From contig NZ_MTPX02000039.1 of NCBI RefSeq assembly GCF_002154335.2, forward strand, positions 1 to 64,000: 64,000 bases of DNA. The letters are read 5' to 3'. This stretch comes from Actinomyces ruminis (GTDB lineage Bacteria; Actinomycetota; Actinomycetes; Actinomycetales; Actinomycetaceae). Of the stretch, positions 18,823-28,552 are shown one piece after another. Made by a program: the position numbers and the translations under genes. The notes beneath the pieces are model-generated. The model did not search any database, was not told where the DNA came from, and saw only the letters and a program-made list of their open reading frames with translations. The first letter of the stretch is position 1; the number at the start of each line of letters is the position of its first letter.

Positions 18823-19225
18823 GGCTTCGGCGGCACCGTCTGCCGAGCATTTGCTGGCTCTTCGTGCGCGGGAAGTGTGGCGGCTTGCGTGTCGCGGGGT
18901 GAGGGACCCGGTGAGCCTGCCGGTTCACCACGCCGGACTTGACTGCCGCTATCTTCGGGACCGGAAGCGGGGCTGTCTGCTACGCCACTTCGGGGTTAAC
19001 AACGCCGGTTAACGGTCTACTGAAGGGCCCGAAGGTATACAGCAGAACGTTAAGTAGCGTTGTTAACGTCTAACCGGCGCAGCAGACTGCCTCGGCCTGC
19101 CGCGCGAGGAGACTGCGCCTAGAGACTCGACCGGGCACCGCCACCCGCGTAACAGTCGCAGCCCGAACCGCCGCACCCACAGACTAGACGAGCCGCTCGG
19201 ATGCTCCGCCCCTGCTGCATGCCGC
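18823..19225. other. Gene-free stretch beyond the CRISPR island
   Basis: About 400 bases with no supported gene. It contains the large imperfect palindrome listed separately (18975-19087); nothing else was recognised. Confidence 0.6.
18975..19087. repeat. 113-base imperfect palindrome
   Basis: Left arm 18975-19022 and right arm 19040-19087 are reverse complements at 37 of 48 positions. Matching blocks are GTCTGCT, CGCC, an 11-base GTTAACAACGC and TTAACG. A 17-base centre contains GGGCCC. Within each arm an ACGCC-like motif recurs at 20-base spacing (18982 and 19002). It could be an RNA hairpin, a site-specific recombination site or a miniature element. No adjacent recombinase is visible. Confidence 0.75.
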
Positions 19226-19676
19226 TCAGTGTGCTACCAACTCAAGCAGAGCACAGGCCTCCCGAGAGGCGGCGTCCTGCTTGGTAATCCGGGTCTGACC
19301 AGCAGGGTTCCACTGAACGCCGTCGAAGATGGCCCAGCACTCGAAGGGGCCGAGCTTCGACATGTACCGAACGCCGCCGTACGCCGGCTCACCGGACGCC
19401 GATGAGGCGAGATATGCCAACGCGCCAGCAGGCGAGTCACCAGTCGGTTGGAGCCTCGGACGGTGCTGACGTCAATATGTGACACGCCGAGCAGGCTCAA
19501 CTCAGGAGCCAGCGCGTCTTCAAGTACCGGCCAGGCGTCGGCACTCTCTACGTCGATGAACGGGCTCGGTTCCTCCAGTGTTAACCGTGCGAGCCGACGC
19601 CGTTCGCGCCAGTCCCGGGGCACTGATCTCGGCCGATTCGGTACAGCGGTCCCGTCGGCTTGCACAGCATGGCCAT
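19226..19676 (-). pseudogene. RES-domain toxin remnant
   Basis: Three pieces in three frames resemble an RES-domain (NAD-degrading ParT/MbcT-type) toxin. They are an N-terminal GPLYRIGRD, a middle with RLARLTLEEPSPFIDV and SHIDVSTVRGSNRLVTRLLA, and a C-terminal YGGVRYMSKLGPFECWAIFDGV. Total length is about 150 residues, short for RES toxins, and the segment normally holding the central Tyr/Glu region seems missing. So besides two frame changes that could be sequence errors, the gene appears internally deleted. It follows the antitoxin remnant by 12 bases, as in a toxin-antitoxin operon. Confidence 0.5.
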
Positions 19677-19687
19677 CTACGAAGCCA

Positions 19688-19810
19688 CTATGCCTGGAAG
19701 GAGCGAGCTGCGGCGAAGACCTCCTTGAAGCGGTCCTCCGACAGCGCCTCCGCGGGGGAGTCGTTCCCGAGCTCGGGGTTCGAGCCCATGAACCACGCGC
19801 GTACGGTGTG
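19688..19810 (-). pseudogene. Xre/MbcA/ParS-type antitoxin C-terminal remnant
   Basis: A short stretch reads TVRAWFMGSNPELGNDSPAE and then FKEVFAAARSFQA before a stop. It resembles the toxin-binding DUF2384 C-terminus of antitoxins paired with RES toxins (pattern W-x-gsNpeLgg-sPae-L). The N-terminal DNA-binding part is absent: upstream lies a GC-rich terminator hairpin of the next gene. Partner placement directly before the RES remnant supports the call. Confidence 0.5.
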
Positions 19811-19829
19811 TGGTGAGTCCGTAAGACCT

Positions 19830-19863
19830 GCGGCGCCCGACCGAACACTCGGCCGGGCGCCGC
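19830..19863 (-). terminator. Hairpin terminator downstream of the NlpC/P60-like gene
   Basis: Perfect 10-bp arms GCGGCGCCCG (19830-19839) and CGGGCGCCGC (19854-19863) with a 14-base loop lie 44 bases past the stop of the minus-strand NlpC/P60-like gene. There is no T-run, as is common for high-GC actinobacteria. Confidence 0.6.
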
Positions 19864-19906
19864 AGAACCGGGCACTATCCAAGGGCGCTATCTACTACTG
19901 GCGTCA

Positions 19907-21092
19907 TCACCCGTAGAAGACCCAGCTGCGGAACTTCGTCGTCGCAGTGGCAGTCGCCGTCACAGTGGTGTAGTTCCCGGGGGAGTGCCGTTGGAACCAG
20001 GTGTACAGGAGCGTCTCGGTACCGGCCTGCTGCTGACCGTCCTGCGCCTGCTGCGCGCCGGACGTGTCTGCAGATATGCCGGGGTTGGCGTCATCCCCGG
20101 ATGCGCCGGTGGTATCGCCGGTCGTGGCGGCGGGGGCGCCCGCACTGCCCGTGCCGGCGGGGGCGGACTGGCTGTTGTTGACGGTGGTGGCGGTCAACTC
20201 CGGGCGGGCGACAAAGGACAGGTCCGCCTTCAGCAGGGGGTTGAGCGTGGTGATGTTTACGCCGGTGCCGGTGCCTGTGGAGTGCAGCAGCAAGCCGTCT
20301 CCCAGGTAGATGGCGGCGTGGTAGACGTTGCGAAGTAGGTGGCCTCTTCGCCGCTGCGCACCTCGTCGATGCGTCCCTCGGGGTTCTGCGCCGAGAAGAA
20401 CAGGATGTCCCCGCGTTCGTAGTTGTCGTTCGTCTCCAGCCACAGGTCGCCGTGGGCGTAGAACCAGCTGGCCAGGTTGTTCGCCCGCCAGATCTTGGAG
20501 GTGCTGGGATCCACCCCGAAGTCGACGGCGTATCCCACCTGGGTGTTGGTATCGGCCGTGTAGGTGGTGTGCGCGTAGTCCCAGCCCAGCAGCACCATGC
20601 TCACGAAGGTGGAGCAGGTGACCCCGTAGGGCGCCGTCGTGGCACTGTGTACACGGTGCCGGTCAGCGGTGTGGGCCGGCTGGAGTCCCACACCAGGGCG
20701 GTGCCGGCGTCATAGAAGCTCTCGCCCCGGGCGATGAGGTCCTCGACCTGGGTGGAATTGGATGCGCGCGTCGGGGCGGTGGGCAGACCCTGTGGCACCG
20801 CCCAGGTGCCATCCGCCAGCGGCACGGCGATGTTGCCCTCAATGCCGTCCGGAAGGGTGTCTGTGATGGTGTAGCTCATGCCTGCGCCGTCGTCGGCGGT
20901 CTCATCGCCCGTGGTGTAAACGGTGCCGGACAGGTTGGATGCGGCCATGAGCTCAGCGGTGGTGGCGAACTCGGTGCCTGAAGTGGCGGGGGTGGCTTGC
21001 GCCGCGGCGGCGGGCAGGGCGACGGCCAGGGCGGCGGCCGCGGCTGCTCGTACGGCGGTGGATGCACATCGGCGCATAGATTTGATCGACAA
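19907..21092 (-). CDS. Secreted NlpC/P60-like cell-wall hydrolase (two frameshifts)
   Basis: About 395 residues after restoring one base near 20648 and one near 20328. The N-terminus has a Sec signal (basic MSIKSMRRC, then an Ala/Leu-rich stretch ending AAAAQATPA). The papain-like domain shows a candidate catalytic Cys in [12 protein letters not shown], the segment [11 protein letters not shown] and a candidate His in [12 protein letters not shown] followed by LHSTG. A low-complexity Thr/Ala/Gly region precedes the C-terminal FRSWVFYG. It probably cleaves peptidoglycan peptides outside the cell. Family membership rests on the Cys/His motif spacing; the substrate is unknown. Both frame changes equal one missing base. 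Confidence 0.65.
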
Positions 21093-21445
21093 GTCAGGGT
21101 CTCCTGTGCTCGTTTAGCGAGGGGCGGTGCTGCGGTGCGGGCCATTCCTTGAGAGTCAGGGACCGAACCGAGGCAACTCGGGAACGCGCGCAACCGGTCT
21201 CAGGGATGAGCGCCGGCGCGCACGTTACCGACACGTTAGTTGAAATGGCCCGGCCTGCGTCAAGTGGGTACGGTGCGCGCCGACGACGACTCGGACACAT
21301 TGACAACACACAGGTTGTTCCCCGTGCGCGGCATCCGCCGCTTCCCGCCCACGCCCGGCGCGAACAGGAGGCGGCCCGGGGCGAAACCCGGCGGCGGTTT
21401 CCGCTAGCGTCGGAGGGGTTAGACGTGCGAAGGGACCAAACGCCG
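21093..21445. promoter_or_regulatory. Divergent promoter region upstream of ftsH
   Basis: 353 bases between the divergent NlpC/P60-like gene and ftsH. An open frame extends ftsH upstream through it, but shows no FtsH similarity. No regulatory motif was assigned. Confidence 0.45.
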
Positions 21446-23674
21446 ATGAACGATTCCGGTCAGATCCGCGTGGCCGAGCGCTCCAGTAAGCCGAGCGGCC
21501 GCGGCGGTGACAAGGGCGGCTCCAAGCCGGGGAACGGGCGGCGCCGAGCGGCGCTGGGCAACCCCCTGCTGTGGATCGCTCCCTTTGTGTTGCTCATCCT
21601 GCTGGGATGGGCCCTGTTCAGCTCCGCCAGCGGATACCGCTCCATCGACACCTCCGAAGGGCTGGCGATCCTCCAGGACAGCGCCGACACCGTCGAATCC
21701 GTCACCGTGATCGACGGCACTCAGCGCGTGGAGCTCGACCTCACCGAGGACTACACCAGCCAGGCCAACCGGCAGGGCGAGAGCTCCCAGAACCTGGGCC
21801 GCCGGGTCCAGTTCACCTACACCGAGGCGCAGGCCGGGCAGGTCAACCGACTCGTCCAGGCCGCTAACCCCTCCGGCGGCTACAACTCGGTCGTGCCCAC
21901 CACTACCTGGTGGTCCTCCATGCTGCAGTTGCTGCTGCCTATGGTGATCTTCGTGGCCTTCATGTGGTGGTTCATCGGCCGCATGGGCGCCGGTCGCAAC
22001 GGCGCCATGGGCTTCGGCCGCTCCAAGGCGAAGGTGGGCAGCAAGGAGATGCCCGACGTCACCTTCGACGACGTCGCCGGGGAGGACGAGGCCGTCGAGG
22101 AGCTGGAGGAGATCCGCGAATTCCTGTCCGAGCCGGAGAAGTTCCAGGCCGTCGGCGCCAAGATCCCCAAGGGCGTGCTGCTGTACGGCCCTCCCGGCAC
22201 CGGCAAGACGCTGCTGGCCCGAGCCGTGGCCGGCGAGGCCGGCGTGCCCTTCTTCTCCATGTCCGGCTCGGAGTTCGTGGAGATGTTCGTCGGCGTGGGC
22301 GCCTCTCGGGTACGCGACCTGTTCGACCAGGCCAAGGAGAATGCCCCCGCCATCATCTTCGTCGATGAGATCGACGCCGTCGGCCGCCACCGCGGGTCCG
22401 GTATGGGCGGCGGACACGACGAGCGCGAGCAGACCCTCAACCAGCTGCTGGTGGAGATGGACGGCTTCGACGCCACCACCAACGTCATCCTCATCGCGGC
22501 CACCAACCGGCCCGACGTGCTCGACCCCGCCCTGCTGCGCCCGGGCCGCTTCGACCGGCAGGTGTCCGTGGAGGCTCCAGACATGGCCGGCCGTGCCGCC
22601 ATTTTGCGGGTACACGCCAAGGGCAAGCCCATGACCCGCGACGTCGACCTCGACCAGGTGGCCAAGCGCACCCCCGGCTTCACCGGCGCCGACCTGGCCA
22701 ACGTGCTCAACGAGGCGGCGCTGCTGACGGCCCGTTCCAACGCGCAGCTGATCGACAACCGGGCCCTGGACGAGGCCATCGACCGCGTCATCGCCGGCCC
22801 GCAGAAGCGCACCCGCGTCATGAATGACCACGAGAAGGCCATCACCGCCTACCACGAGGCCGGCCACGCCCTGTGTGCGGCGGCCAGCGCCTACTCCGAC
22901 CCGGTTACCAAGGTCACCATCCTCCCGCGCGGCAAGGCCCTGGGTTACACCATGGTCATGCCCGCGGACGACAAGTACTCCACCACTCGCAACGAGCTGC
23001 TGGACCAGCTGGTCTACGCCATGGGTGGGCGCGCCGCGGAGGAGATCGTCTTCCGCGACCCCACAACCGGCGCCTCCAACGACATTGAGAAGGCCACCGA
23101 GACGGCCCGCAAGATGGTCACCGACTACGGCATGACCCGTTCCGTGGGCGCCGTCCGCCTGGGTACCACGGAGAACGAGACCGTGCTGGGCCTGAACGCC
23201 ACCAGCCGCGACTTCTCGGAGGACGTCGCCGCCACCGTCGACGCCGAGGTGCGCGCCCTGATGGACGCCGCCCACCGCGAGGCCTGGGAGATTCTGGTGC
23301 GCAACCGGGACATCCTGGAGGAATTGGCCGCTCAACTGCTGGAGAAGGAGACGCTGCTGGAGAAGGACCTGGAGCGGATCTTCGCCCCCGTGATCAAGCA
23401 GCCGCAGCGCCCACTGTGGCACTCCGACGACGCCCTGGTCCTGACCGACGACGTCTCCACCACCTTTGTGGCCGCCGCCCAGGCCCCCAGCCGTCACGCC
23501 GCCAAGGCCGCCGCGGCGCTCGGCTCCGCCACCGGGGCCGGAGATGCCGCCGTCGGCGCCCCCGACTCGGGCACCGCCACGCCCGTACCCGCCGATTCTG
23601 CACCCGAGCCGCGTTCCGACGCCGACCCCGGCCACGACTCCTCCGACCGGCACGATGACTGGAGGCAGTGGTGA
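21446..23674 (+). CDS. ftsH: ATP-dependent zinc metalloprotease FtsH
   Basis: A 742-residue membrane AAA+ protease that degrades misfolded and regulatory proteins. ATG at 21446 follows AAGGGA and gives a short cytoplasmic start. Two membrane segments are present ([20 protein letters not shown] near 35-55; [20 protein letters not shown] near 160-180). Walker A GPPGTGKT lies near residue 248, Walker [11 protein letters not shown], the SRH region [20 protein letters not shown], and the zinc site HEAGH near 470. The C-terminus is an Ala/Pro-rich disordered tail typical of actinobacterial FtsH. It overlaps folE by 4 bases. Confidence 0.97.
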   Translation: MNDSGQIRVAERSSKPSGRGGDKGGSKPGNGRRRAALGNPLLWIAPFVLLILLGWALFSSASGYRSIDTSEGLAILQDSADTVESVTVIDGTQRVELDLTEDYTSQANRQGESSQNLGRRVQFTYTEAQAGQVNRLVQAANPSGGYNSVVPTTTWWSSMLQLLLPMVIFVAFMWWFIGRMGAGRNGAMGFGRSKAKVGSKEMPDVTFDDVAGEDEAVEELEEIREFLSEPEKFQAVGAKIPKGVLLYGPPGTGKTLLARAVAGEAGVPFFSMSGSEFVEMFVGVGASRVRDLFDQAKENAPAIIFVDEIDAVGRHRGSGMGGGHDEREQTLNQLLVEMDGFDATTNVILIAATNRPDVLDPALLRPGRFDRQVSVEAPDMAGRAAILRVHAKGKPMTRDVDLDQVAKRTPGFTGADLANVLNEAALLTARSNAQLIDNRALDEAIDRVIAGPQKRTRVMNDHEKAITAYHEAGHALCAAASAYSDPVTKVTILPRGKALGYTMVMPADDKYSTTRNELLDQLVYAMGGRAAEEIVFRDPTTGASNDIEKATETARKMVTDYGMTRSVGAVRLGTTENETVLGLNATSRDFSEDVAATVDAEVRALMDAAHREAWEILVRNRDILEELAAQLLEKETLLEKDLERIFAPVIKQPQRPLWHSDDALVLTDDVSTTFVAAAQAPSRHAAKAAAALGSATGAGDAAVGAPDSGTATPVPADSAPEPRSDADPGHDSSDRHDDWRQW

Positions 23675-24243
23675 GCTACGACGCCGACGGCGTGCGCCGC
23701 GCCATCCGCGACCTGCTGACCGCCGTCGGGGAGGACCCGGACCGCGACGGGCTGCGCGATACCCCCGACCGGATCGCGCGCGCCCTGGCGGAGATGTTCT
23801 CGGGCCTGGAAGAGGACCCGGCCCGTCACCTGGAGACGGTCTTCGACGCCGACCATCAGGAAATGGTGCTGGTGCGGGACATCCCCCTGTACTCGGTGTG
23901 CGAGCACCACCTGCTGCCCTTCCACGGGGTGGCTCACGTCGGTTACATCCCCGGCGAGGACGGTCGCGTGACCGGATTGAGCAAACTCGCCCGCCTGGTG
24001 GAGGGTTACGCCCGCCGTCCACAGGTGCAGGAGCGGCTCACCTCCCAGATTGCCGACGCCATGGTGGAGCGGCTGGGGGTGCGCGGCGTGATCGTGGTGA
24101 TCGAGGCCGAGCACCTGTGCATGTCCATGCGCGGCGTGCACAAGCCCGGTGCCAACACCGTCACCAGCGCGGTGCGCGGCGTCATGCACAATGCCGCAAC
24201 CCGCTCCGAGGCCATGAGCCTGGTGCTGGGCCGTCGCGCCTGA
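23671..24243 (+). CDS. folE: GTP cyclohydrolase I
   Basis: This enzyme converts GTP to dihydroneopterin triphosphate, the first step of folate synthesis. It has about 190 residues with zinc ligands in VCEHHLLPF and EHLCM, and the motifs [15 protein letters not shown] and [14 protein letters not shown] at 23671 overlaps the ftsH stop (GTGA) and has GGAGG upstream; GTG at 23668 is an alternative. It heads the folate genes folE-folP-folBK, which run in one direction with little spacing. Confidence 0.95.
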   Translation: MSYDADGVRRAIRDLLTAVGEDPDRDGLRDTPDRIARALAEMFSGLEEDPARHLETVFDADHQEMVLVRDIPLYSVCEHHLLPFHGVAHVGYIPGEDGRVTGLSKLARLVEGYARRPQVQERLTSQIADAMVERLGVRGVIVVIEAEHLCMSMRGVHKPGANTVTSAVRGVMHNAATRSEAMSLVLGRRA

Positions 24244-24341
24244 CCCCGACACAGCGCCCCACCGGGGTGAGACGTGCGGGCCGTGGCGGGGTTGTGCCCG
24301 CGAAATCCTGGGGAAACGGGCGGCGTCCGATAGCTGGGGGC

Positions 24342-25223
24342 GTGAACGCGATCCCCATCACGGCCCCGGCGCCGCTACCGCAGCCGCTCACGGCCGCCTC
24401 CGCCGCCGGCCGGACCCTGGTGATGGGCATTATCAACGTCACGCCGGACTCCTTCTCCGACGGCGGCCGCTGGGACACCACCGAGCTCGCCGTCGCCCAC
24501 GGCCGTCAGCTGCTGGCCCAGGGCGCCGACATCCTTGACATCGGCGGCGAGTCCACCCGACCCGGCGCCGTCCCGGTAACGGTGGCGCAGGAGCAGGACC
24601 GGGTACTGCCGGTCATCCGCGCGCTCGTGGCCGCCGGCGCCGTTGTCTCCGTCGATACCCTGCACGCCGAAACCGCTGCCGCCGCCGTCGGGGCCGGAGC
24701 GCACATCATTAACGACGTCTCCGGCGGGCTCGCCGACCCCGACATGCATCGCGTCGTCGCCGCGGCGGGCGTCGTCTATATCTGCCAGCACTGGCGCGGC
24801 ACCCCCGAGACGATGGACACCCTGACCGACTACGGGCCGGACGGCGTCGTCGTCGGGGTGGAGGCGGAACTGCGTGCACGGCTGGACGAACTCGCCGCCG
24901 CCGGGGTGCGCTCGGAGCAGATCGTGCTTGACCCGGGCCTGGGCTTCGCCAAGACTCACTCACAGTCCTGGGAGCTGTTGTCCGCGACCGGGCGGCTCGT
25001 GGCCGACCTGGGCCACCCGGTCCTGATCGGCACTTCCCGCAAGCGCTTCCTGGCCGCCGCCACCGTACCCGAGGCCGCCCCCGACCCGCTGGCGCGCGAC
25101 GCCGCCACCGTCGCCACCACCGCCCTGGCCGCCGCCGCCGGCGCCTGGGCCGTCAGAGTCCACGAGGTCCCGGCCAACCGGGACGCCGTCCGCACTGCTT
25201 CCCTCTGGAAGGAAAACCGATGA
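24342..25223 (+). CDS. folP: Dihydropteroate synthase
   Basis: A 293-residue TIM-barrel enzyme joining p-aminobenzoate to the pterin pyrophosphate; the sulfonamide target. Diagnostic segments are MGIINVTPDSFSDGG, DIGGESTRPGA, IINDVSGG, LDPGLGFAKT and GTSRKRF. GTG at 24342 was chosen because the family N-terminus begins about 25 residues later and no nearer start has a better site. The stop overlaps the ATG of folB (ATGA). Confidence 0.95.
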   Translation: MNAIPITAPAPLPQPLTAASAAGRTLVMGIINVTPDSFSDGGRWDTTELAVAHGRQLLAQGADILDIGGESTRPGAVPVTVAQEQDRVLPVIRALVAAGAVVSVDTLHAETAAAAVGAGAHIINDVSGGLADPDMHRVVAAAGVVYICQHWRGTPETMDTLTDYGPDGVVVGVEAELRARLDELAAAGVRSEQIVLDPGLGFAKTHSQSWELLSATGRLVADLGHPVLIGTSRKRFLAAATVPEAAPDPLARDAATVATTALAAAAGAWAVRVHEVPANRDAVRTASLWKENR

Positions 25224-26992
25224 GCACCAACCAAGCCACCCCCGACAGGATCGTGCTGACGGGCCTGTCCGCCCGCGGCTACCACGGGCTCCTTCCCTTC
25301 GAGCGCACCGAGGGGCAGCTGTTCACCGCCGACGTCACCGTCTTCCTGGGGGAGCGCGGCACGGCGGTAGCCGCCGTCACCGACTCGCTCGACGACGCCG
25401 TCAACTATGTGGACATCGCCCGCGCCGTCGTCGGCGTCATCGAGGGGGAGCCGGTCGGGCTGCTGGAGACGCTCGCCGAGCGCATCAGCGACGCCGTGCT
25501 CACCCTCCCGCGCGTGAGCTCCGTGGCGGTCACCGTCCACAAGCCCCAGGCGCCCCTGGACGTCGCCTTCGACGACGTGTCCGTGAGCATTACCCGCGAC
25601 GCCGACTCGGCCACGGCGGCACCGGTGGGGGAGCATGCCGCGGCCGCATTCGCTGCGATCCCGGCCGCGGACGTGGCCTCGCCGCCGGAGGCCGCCCCGA
25701 CTGCGGAGCCGGTCGTCGCCGATGGCGGTGAGATGGTCCCCGAACCCGTCGTGCCCCCGGTTGCGGAGCCCGTCGCCCCGGCCGCCGTGCAGGCGGAGGC
25801 GCCCGTCGCCCCCGAGTTGCCCGAGGTGCCCGACCTCGCCGCCGGGGCGTCGCTGCCCCCCATGCCCGCAGCTCCCCTTGCCGCACCGGTAGGTGAGGCG
25901 GCTGTGCAGCCGGAGGCCGCCGTCGCCCAGCCGCCGGCGGTGGCGCCGACCGACACCCCGGAGCGCCCGCCGTCGTGGCGGCCCGGTACCGAGGGGCTCC
26001 GTCGGCCCCGCAGCCCCCGGTCGACCCACTCACCGTGCGCCCACAGGCACCCGCGCAACTGGTCATCGCCCTGGGCGGTAACGTCGGCGGTGTCGTACCT
26101 TCGCTGCGCACCGCGGTGAACACGCTGCGTCAGACCGACGGCATTACCGTCAGCACCATCGCCCCACTGGCCCGTACGGCGGCGGTCGTCACCGACGGCG
26201 TGGAGCAGCCCGACTACCTCAACACCGTGGTGCTGGCGACCACCACCCTCTCTCCGCGCGAGGTGCTGGCCGTCTGCCAGGATCTGGAGGCCGCTGCCGG
26301 GCGTGTGCGCACCCGGCCCCAGGGCCCCGCACCCTCGACGCCGACATCATTACCTACGAGGGCGTCACCTCCGCCGACCCCGAACTCACCCTGCCGCACC
26401 CGCGTGCCGCGCAGCGTGCGTTTGTTCTGGTGCCCTGGGCGCAGGCCGACCCCTTCGCCGAGATCGGCGACCAGTCCGTGGCCGCACTGGCCGAGTCCGC
26501 CCCCGATCGCGGCGGCGTGCGCTGGCTCGCCCTTGACTGGCTCGACTCCGACCACCTGCCGGCCCTGCCCACCGGGCAGTACGTTGCCCCGCCGGAGCCG
26601 GAAGCCGAGCCTGAGCCTGAGGCGGCGGTGGAGCCTGAGGCGCAGGCTGTAGCCGCAAGCGCAGCACCGGTGGAACCCGCGGCGTCGGCCGAGCCCGAAG
26701 CGGTGGCGCCGGCGGCCGCGGATGCGGCTCCGGCGGAACCCGCCCGGCCAGTTCCGGCTGAGCCGGAAGCGGCTGTCCAGCAGCAGCCGGTGATGCCCGT
26801 CGCGCGGCGGAGCCGGCCCCGGTTGCGCCCGCCCGGGCGGAGCCGGTTGTGCCCCCGCAGCCAGACCAGGAGTCCGTGTCGCCCTCCTCCCCCCGGTTCT
26901 CGGGCGGGAGTGATGCCGGCGCCGACGCGGGTGAATGGGCGGCCCCACCGGCCTGGAACGACGTCATCGGCCGCAACGGCCGGGAGCTGTGA
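25220..26992 (+). CDS. folBK: FolB-FolK fusion: dihydroneopterin aldolase / HPPK (three frameshifts)
   Basis: Residues about 1-120 are FolB (LTGLSARGYHGLLPFER, NYVDIARAV, LLETLAERI, TVHKP). A long Ala/Pro/Glu/Val-rich linker of about 150 residues follows, then FolK (LVIALGGNVGG, VVTDGVEQPDYLNTVV, LDADIITYEG, LPHPRAAQRAFVLVPWAQ). A second acidic Pro/Ala/Glu tail of about 140 residues ends EWAAPPAWNDVIGRNGREL. Reading changes near 25970, 26325 and 26808 each equal one missing base; at 26325 it is a C in GGCCCC(C)GC. FolB-FolK fusions are known in actinobacteria, but tails this long are unusual. The two activities are consecutive in folate synthesis apart from side-chain steps. Confidence 0.85.
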
Positions 26993-27476
26993 TGCGGCGC
27001 ACGCGCTGGACGACCGTCCTCGCGTGCTTCGCCGGCCCGGCGGTCCTCGCCTGGGCGGCCTCCGACCTCATGCTGCGTCACCGCGGCTGGGCCGCGTCGT
27101 TGACGCCATGGGGAGCCGCCATCGCCGTCGTGATCGCGGCAATTGTGTTGCTCGCCGGCCTGGCGGTGCGCCGCCTGCGCGCGCATGAGCCACCTGGATG
27201 ACCCCCACCGGCGCTGCCCTGACCGCGGCGGCCGCACAGGCGTCGTCCCGGGTCGGGGCGGTGGTTGGCGGAGTCTACGGCGGCGGACTCGTCGTCGCGC
27301 TGATGCACCTGGATTCGCCGGCCATGACGTCCCTTGCCTGGTCGGCCGCCGCCTGCCTGGCCGCATGCGTGCTGTGGGCCGGCGTCGGCCTGCTCGTCGA
27401 GCACTGGTGCGCCATCGGCGAGGATGACGACGATGACCTGCACTCCGGCTCTACTCCAAGCGGCAGCGCCGCCTAG
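26992..27476 (+). CDS. DUF3180 membrane protein (frameshifted)
   Basis: About 161 residues with four hydrophobic segments: TTVLACFAGPAVLAW, AAIAVVIAAIVLLAGLAV, VGAVVGGVYGGGLVVAL, and AAACLAACVLWAGVGLL. ATG at 26992 overlaps the folBK stop. After RRLRAHEPPG the frame shifts near 27190, where one G seems lost in CTGG(G)ATGAC, and the second half (QASSRVGAVVGGVYGG) continues. DUF3180 proteins of unknown function sit after folK in many actinobacteria. The tail is acidic (EDDDDD). Confidence 0.75.
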
Positions 27477-27511
27477 GCCGGTGCTTGGGCGCGTCGTGAG
27501 AGCATCGCGTC

Positions 27512-28472
27512 ATGTCCACCACCCCTGGCGCGCCCGCCGACCCCGAACCGACCCCTAACCCATCGACCCGACCGCCGCGCCCCGGCAGGCTGGGAGTTGG
27601 CATCATCAGCGCCGGACGAGTCGGTGCCGTACTCGGTTCCGCGCTGCGCTCGGTCGACCATCAAATCATCGGCGTGCACGCCGTGTCCGAGGCCTCGCGC
27701 GAACGTGCCGAGTTGCTCCTGCCCGGTGTGCCCCTGCTGGAGGTGGAGGACATCGTCGAGCGGGCCGAGCTCGTACTGCTGGCGGTTCCCGACGACGCCC
27801 TGGCCGGACTGGTCAAGGGCCTGGCCGACCTGAACCGGTGGCAGCCCGGCCAGCTGGTGGTTCACACCTCGGGCGCCTACGGCACCGGGGTGCTTGAGCC
27901 CGCCCGCCGCTGCGGTGCCATCCCACTGGCCATCCACCCGGCCATGACCTTCGGCGGTTTCTCCACCGACGTCGCCCGCCTGGTCGGCTGCCCCATGGCC
28001 GTGACCGCCCCCGCGGCGGTGCTGCCGATCGGGCAGGCACTGGCCGTTGAACTGGGCGGGGAGCCCTTCGTGCTGCCGGAACAGTCCCGCTCCGCCTACC
28101 ACGCGGCCCTCGCCCACGGCGCCAACCACCTGGTAACGCTGGTCAACCAGGCCGTGCGCATTCTGGCCGCCGCCGGTGTCGAGGATGGGGCCACCACCCT
28201 CGCCCCGCTGTTGTCCACCGCACTCGACCGCGCTGCGGGAGGGCGAGTCCGGGCTGACCGGGCCGGTCGCGCGCGGCGACGCCGGCACGGTGCACGCCCA
28301 CCTGGAGGCGTTGGCCGAGCTGCGCGACGCGGATGACCAGCCGCTGGAAGACGTTGTCGCCACCTACCGGGCGCTGGCGGAGGCGACGGTGCAGCGCTGC
28401 GAGGCCACCGGGGCGCTAGGCGAGCAGCAGGTGCGGGCGCTGCGCGAGGTGCTCGGCCGGGACGCCGAGTAG
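27512..28472 (+). CDS. Rossmann-like / DUF2520 domain protein (frameshifted)
   Basis: About 320 residues. The N-terminal NAD(P)-binding fold starts [18 protein letters not shown] and contains [14 protein letters not shown]. The C-terminal DUF2520 region contains [16 protein letters not shown] and, after the break, [13 protein letters not shown]. The frame change near 28232 fits loss of two bases (CG within CGCGCG) or gain of one, and is the only break that is not a simple one-base loss. This family precedes panC in many actinobacteria and is suspected, not proven, to act in pantothenate synthesis as an oxidoreductase. Confidence 0.8.
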
Positions 28473-28552
28473 TCCCACCCCTTCGCCGAGGTCGGTCGAA
28501 TAGGCGGGGACCAATGTCGTACCAGCGAAACGGATCACCTAGCGTTGGTCCC

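Noticed and set aside
19001-19087. tRNA or attachment-site half in the palindromic region
   Set aside because: No cloverleaf, no CCA end or T-loop GTTC pattern; the symmetry is explained by the palindrome alone.
21419-24022. 867-residue minus-strand frame opposite ftsH and folE
   Set aside because: Gly/Ala/His-rich mirror of strongly coding plus-strand genes; no domain or start site.
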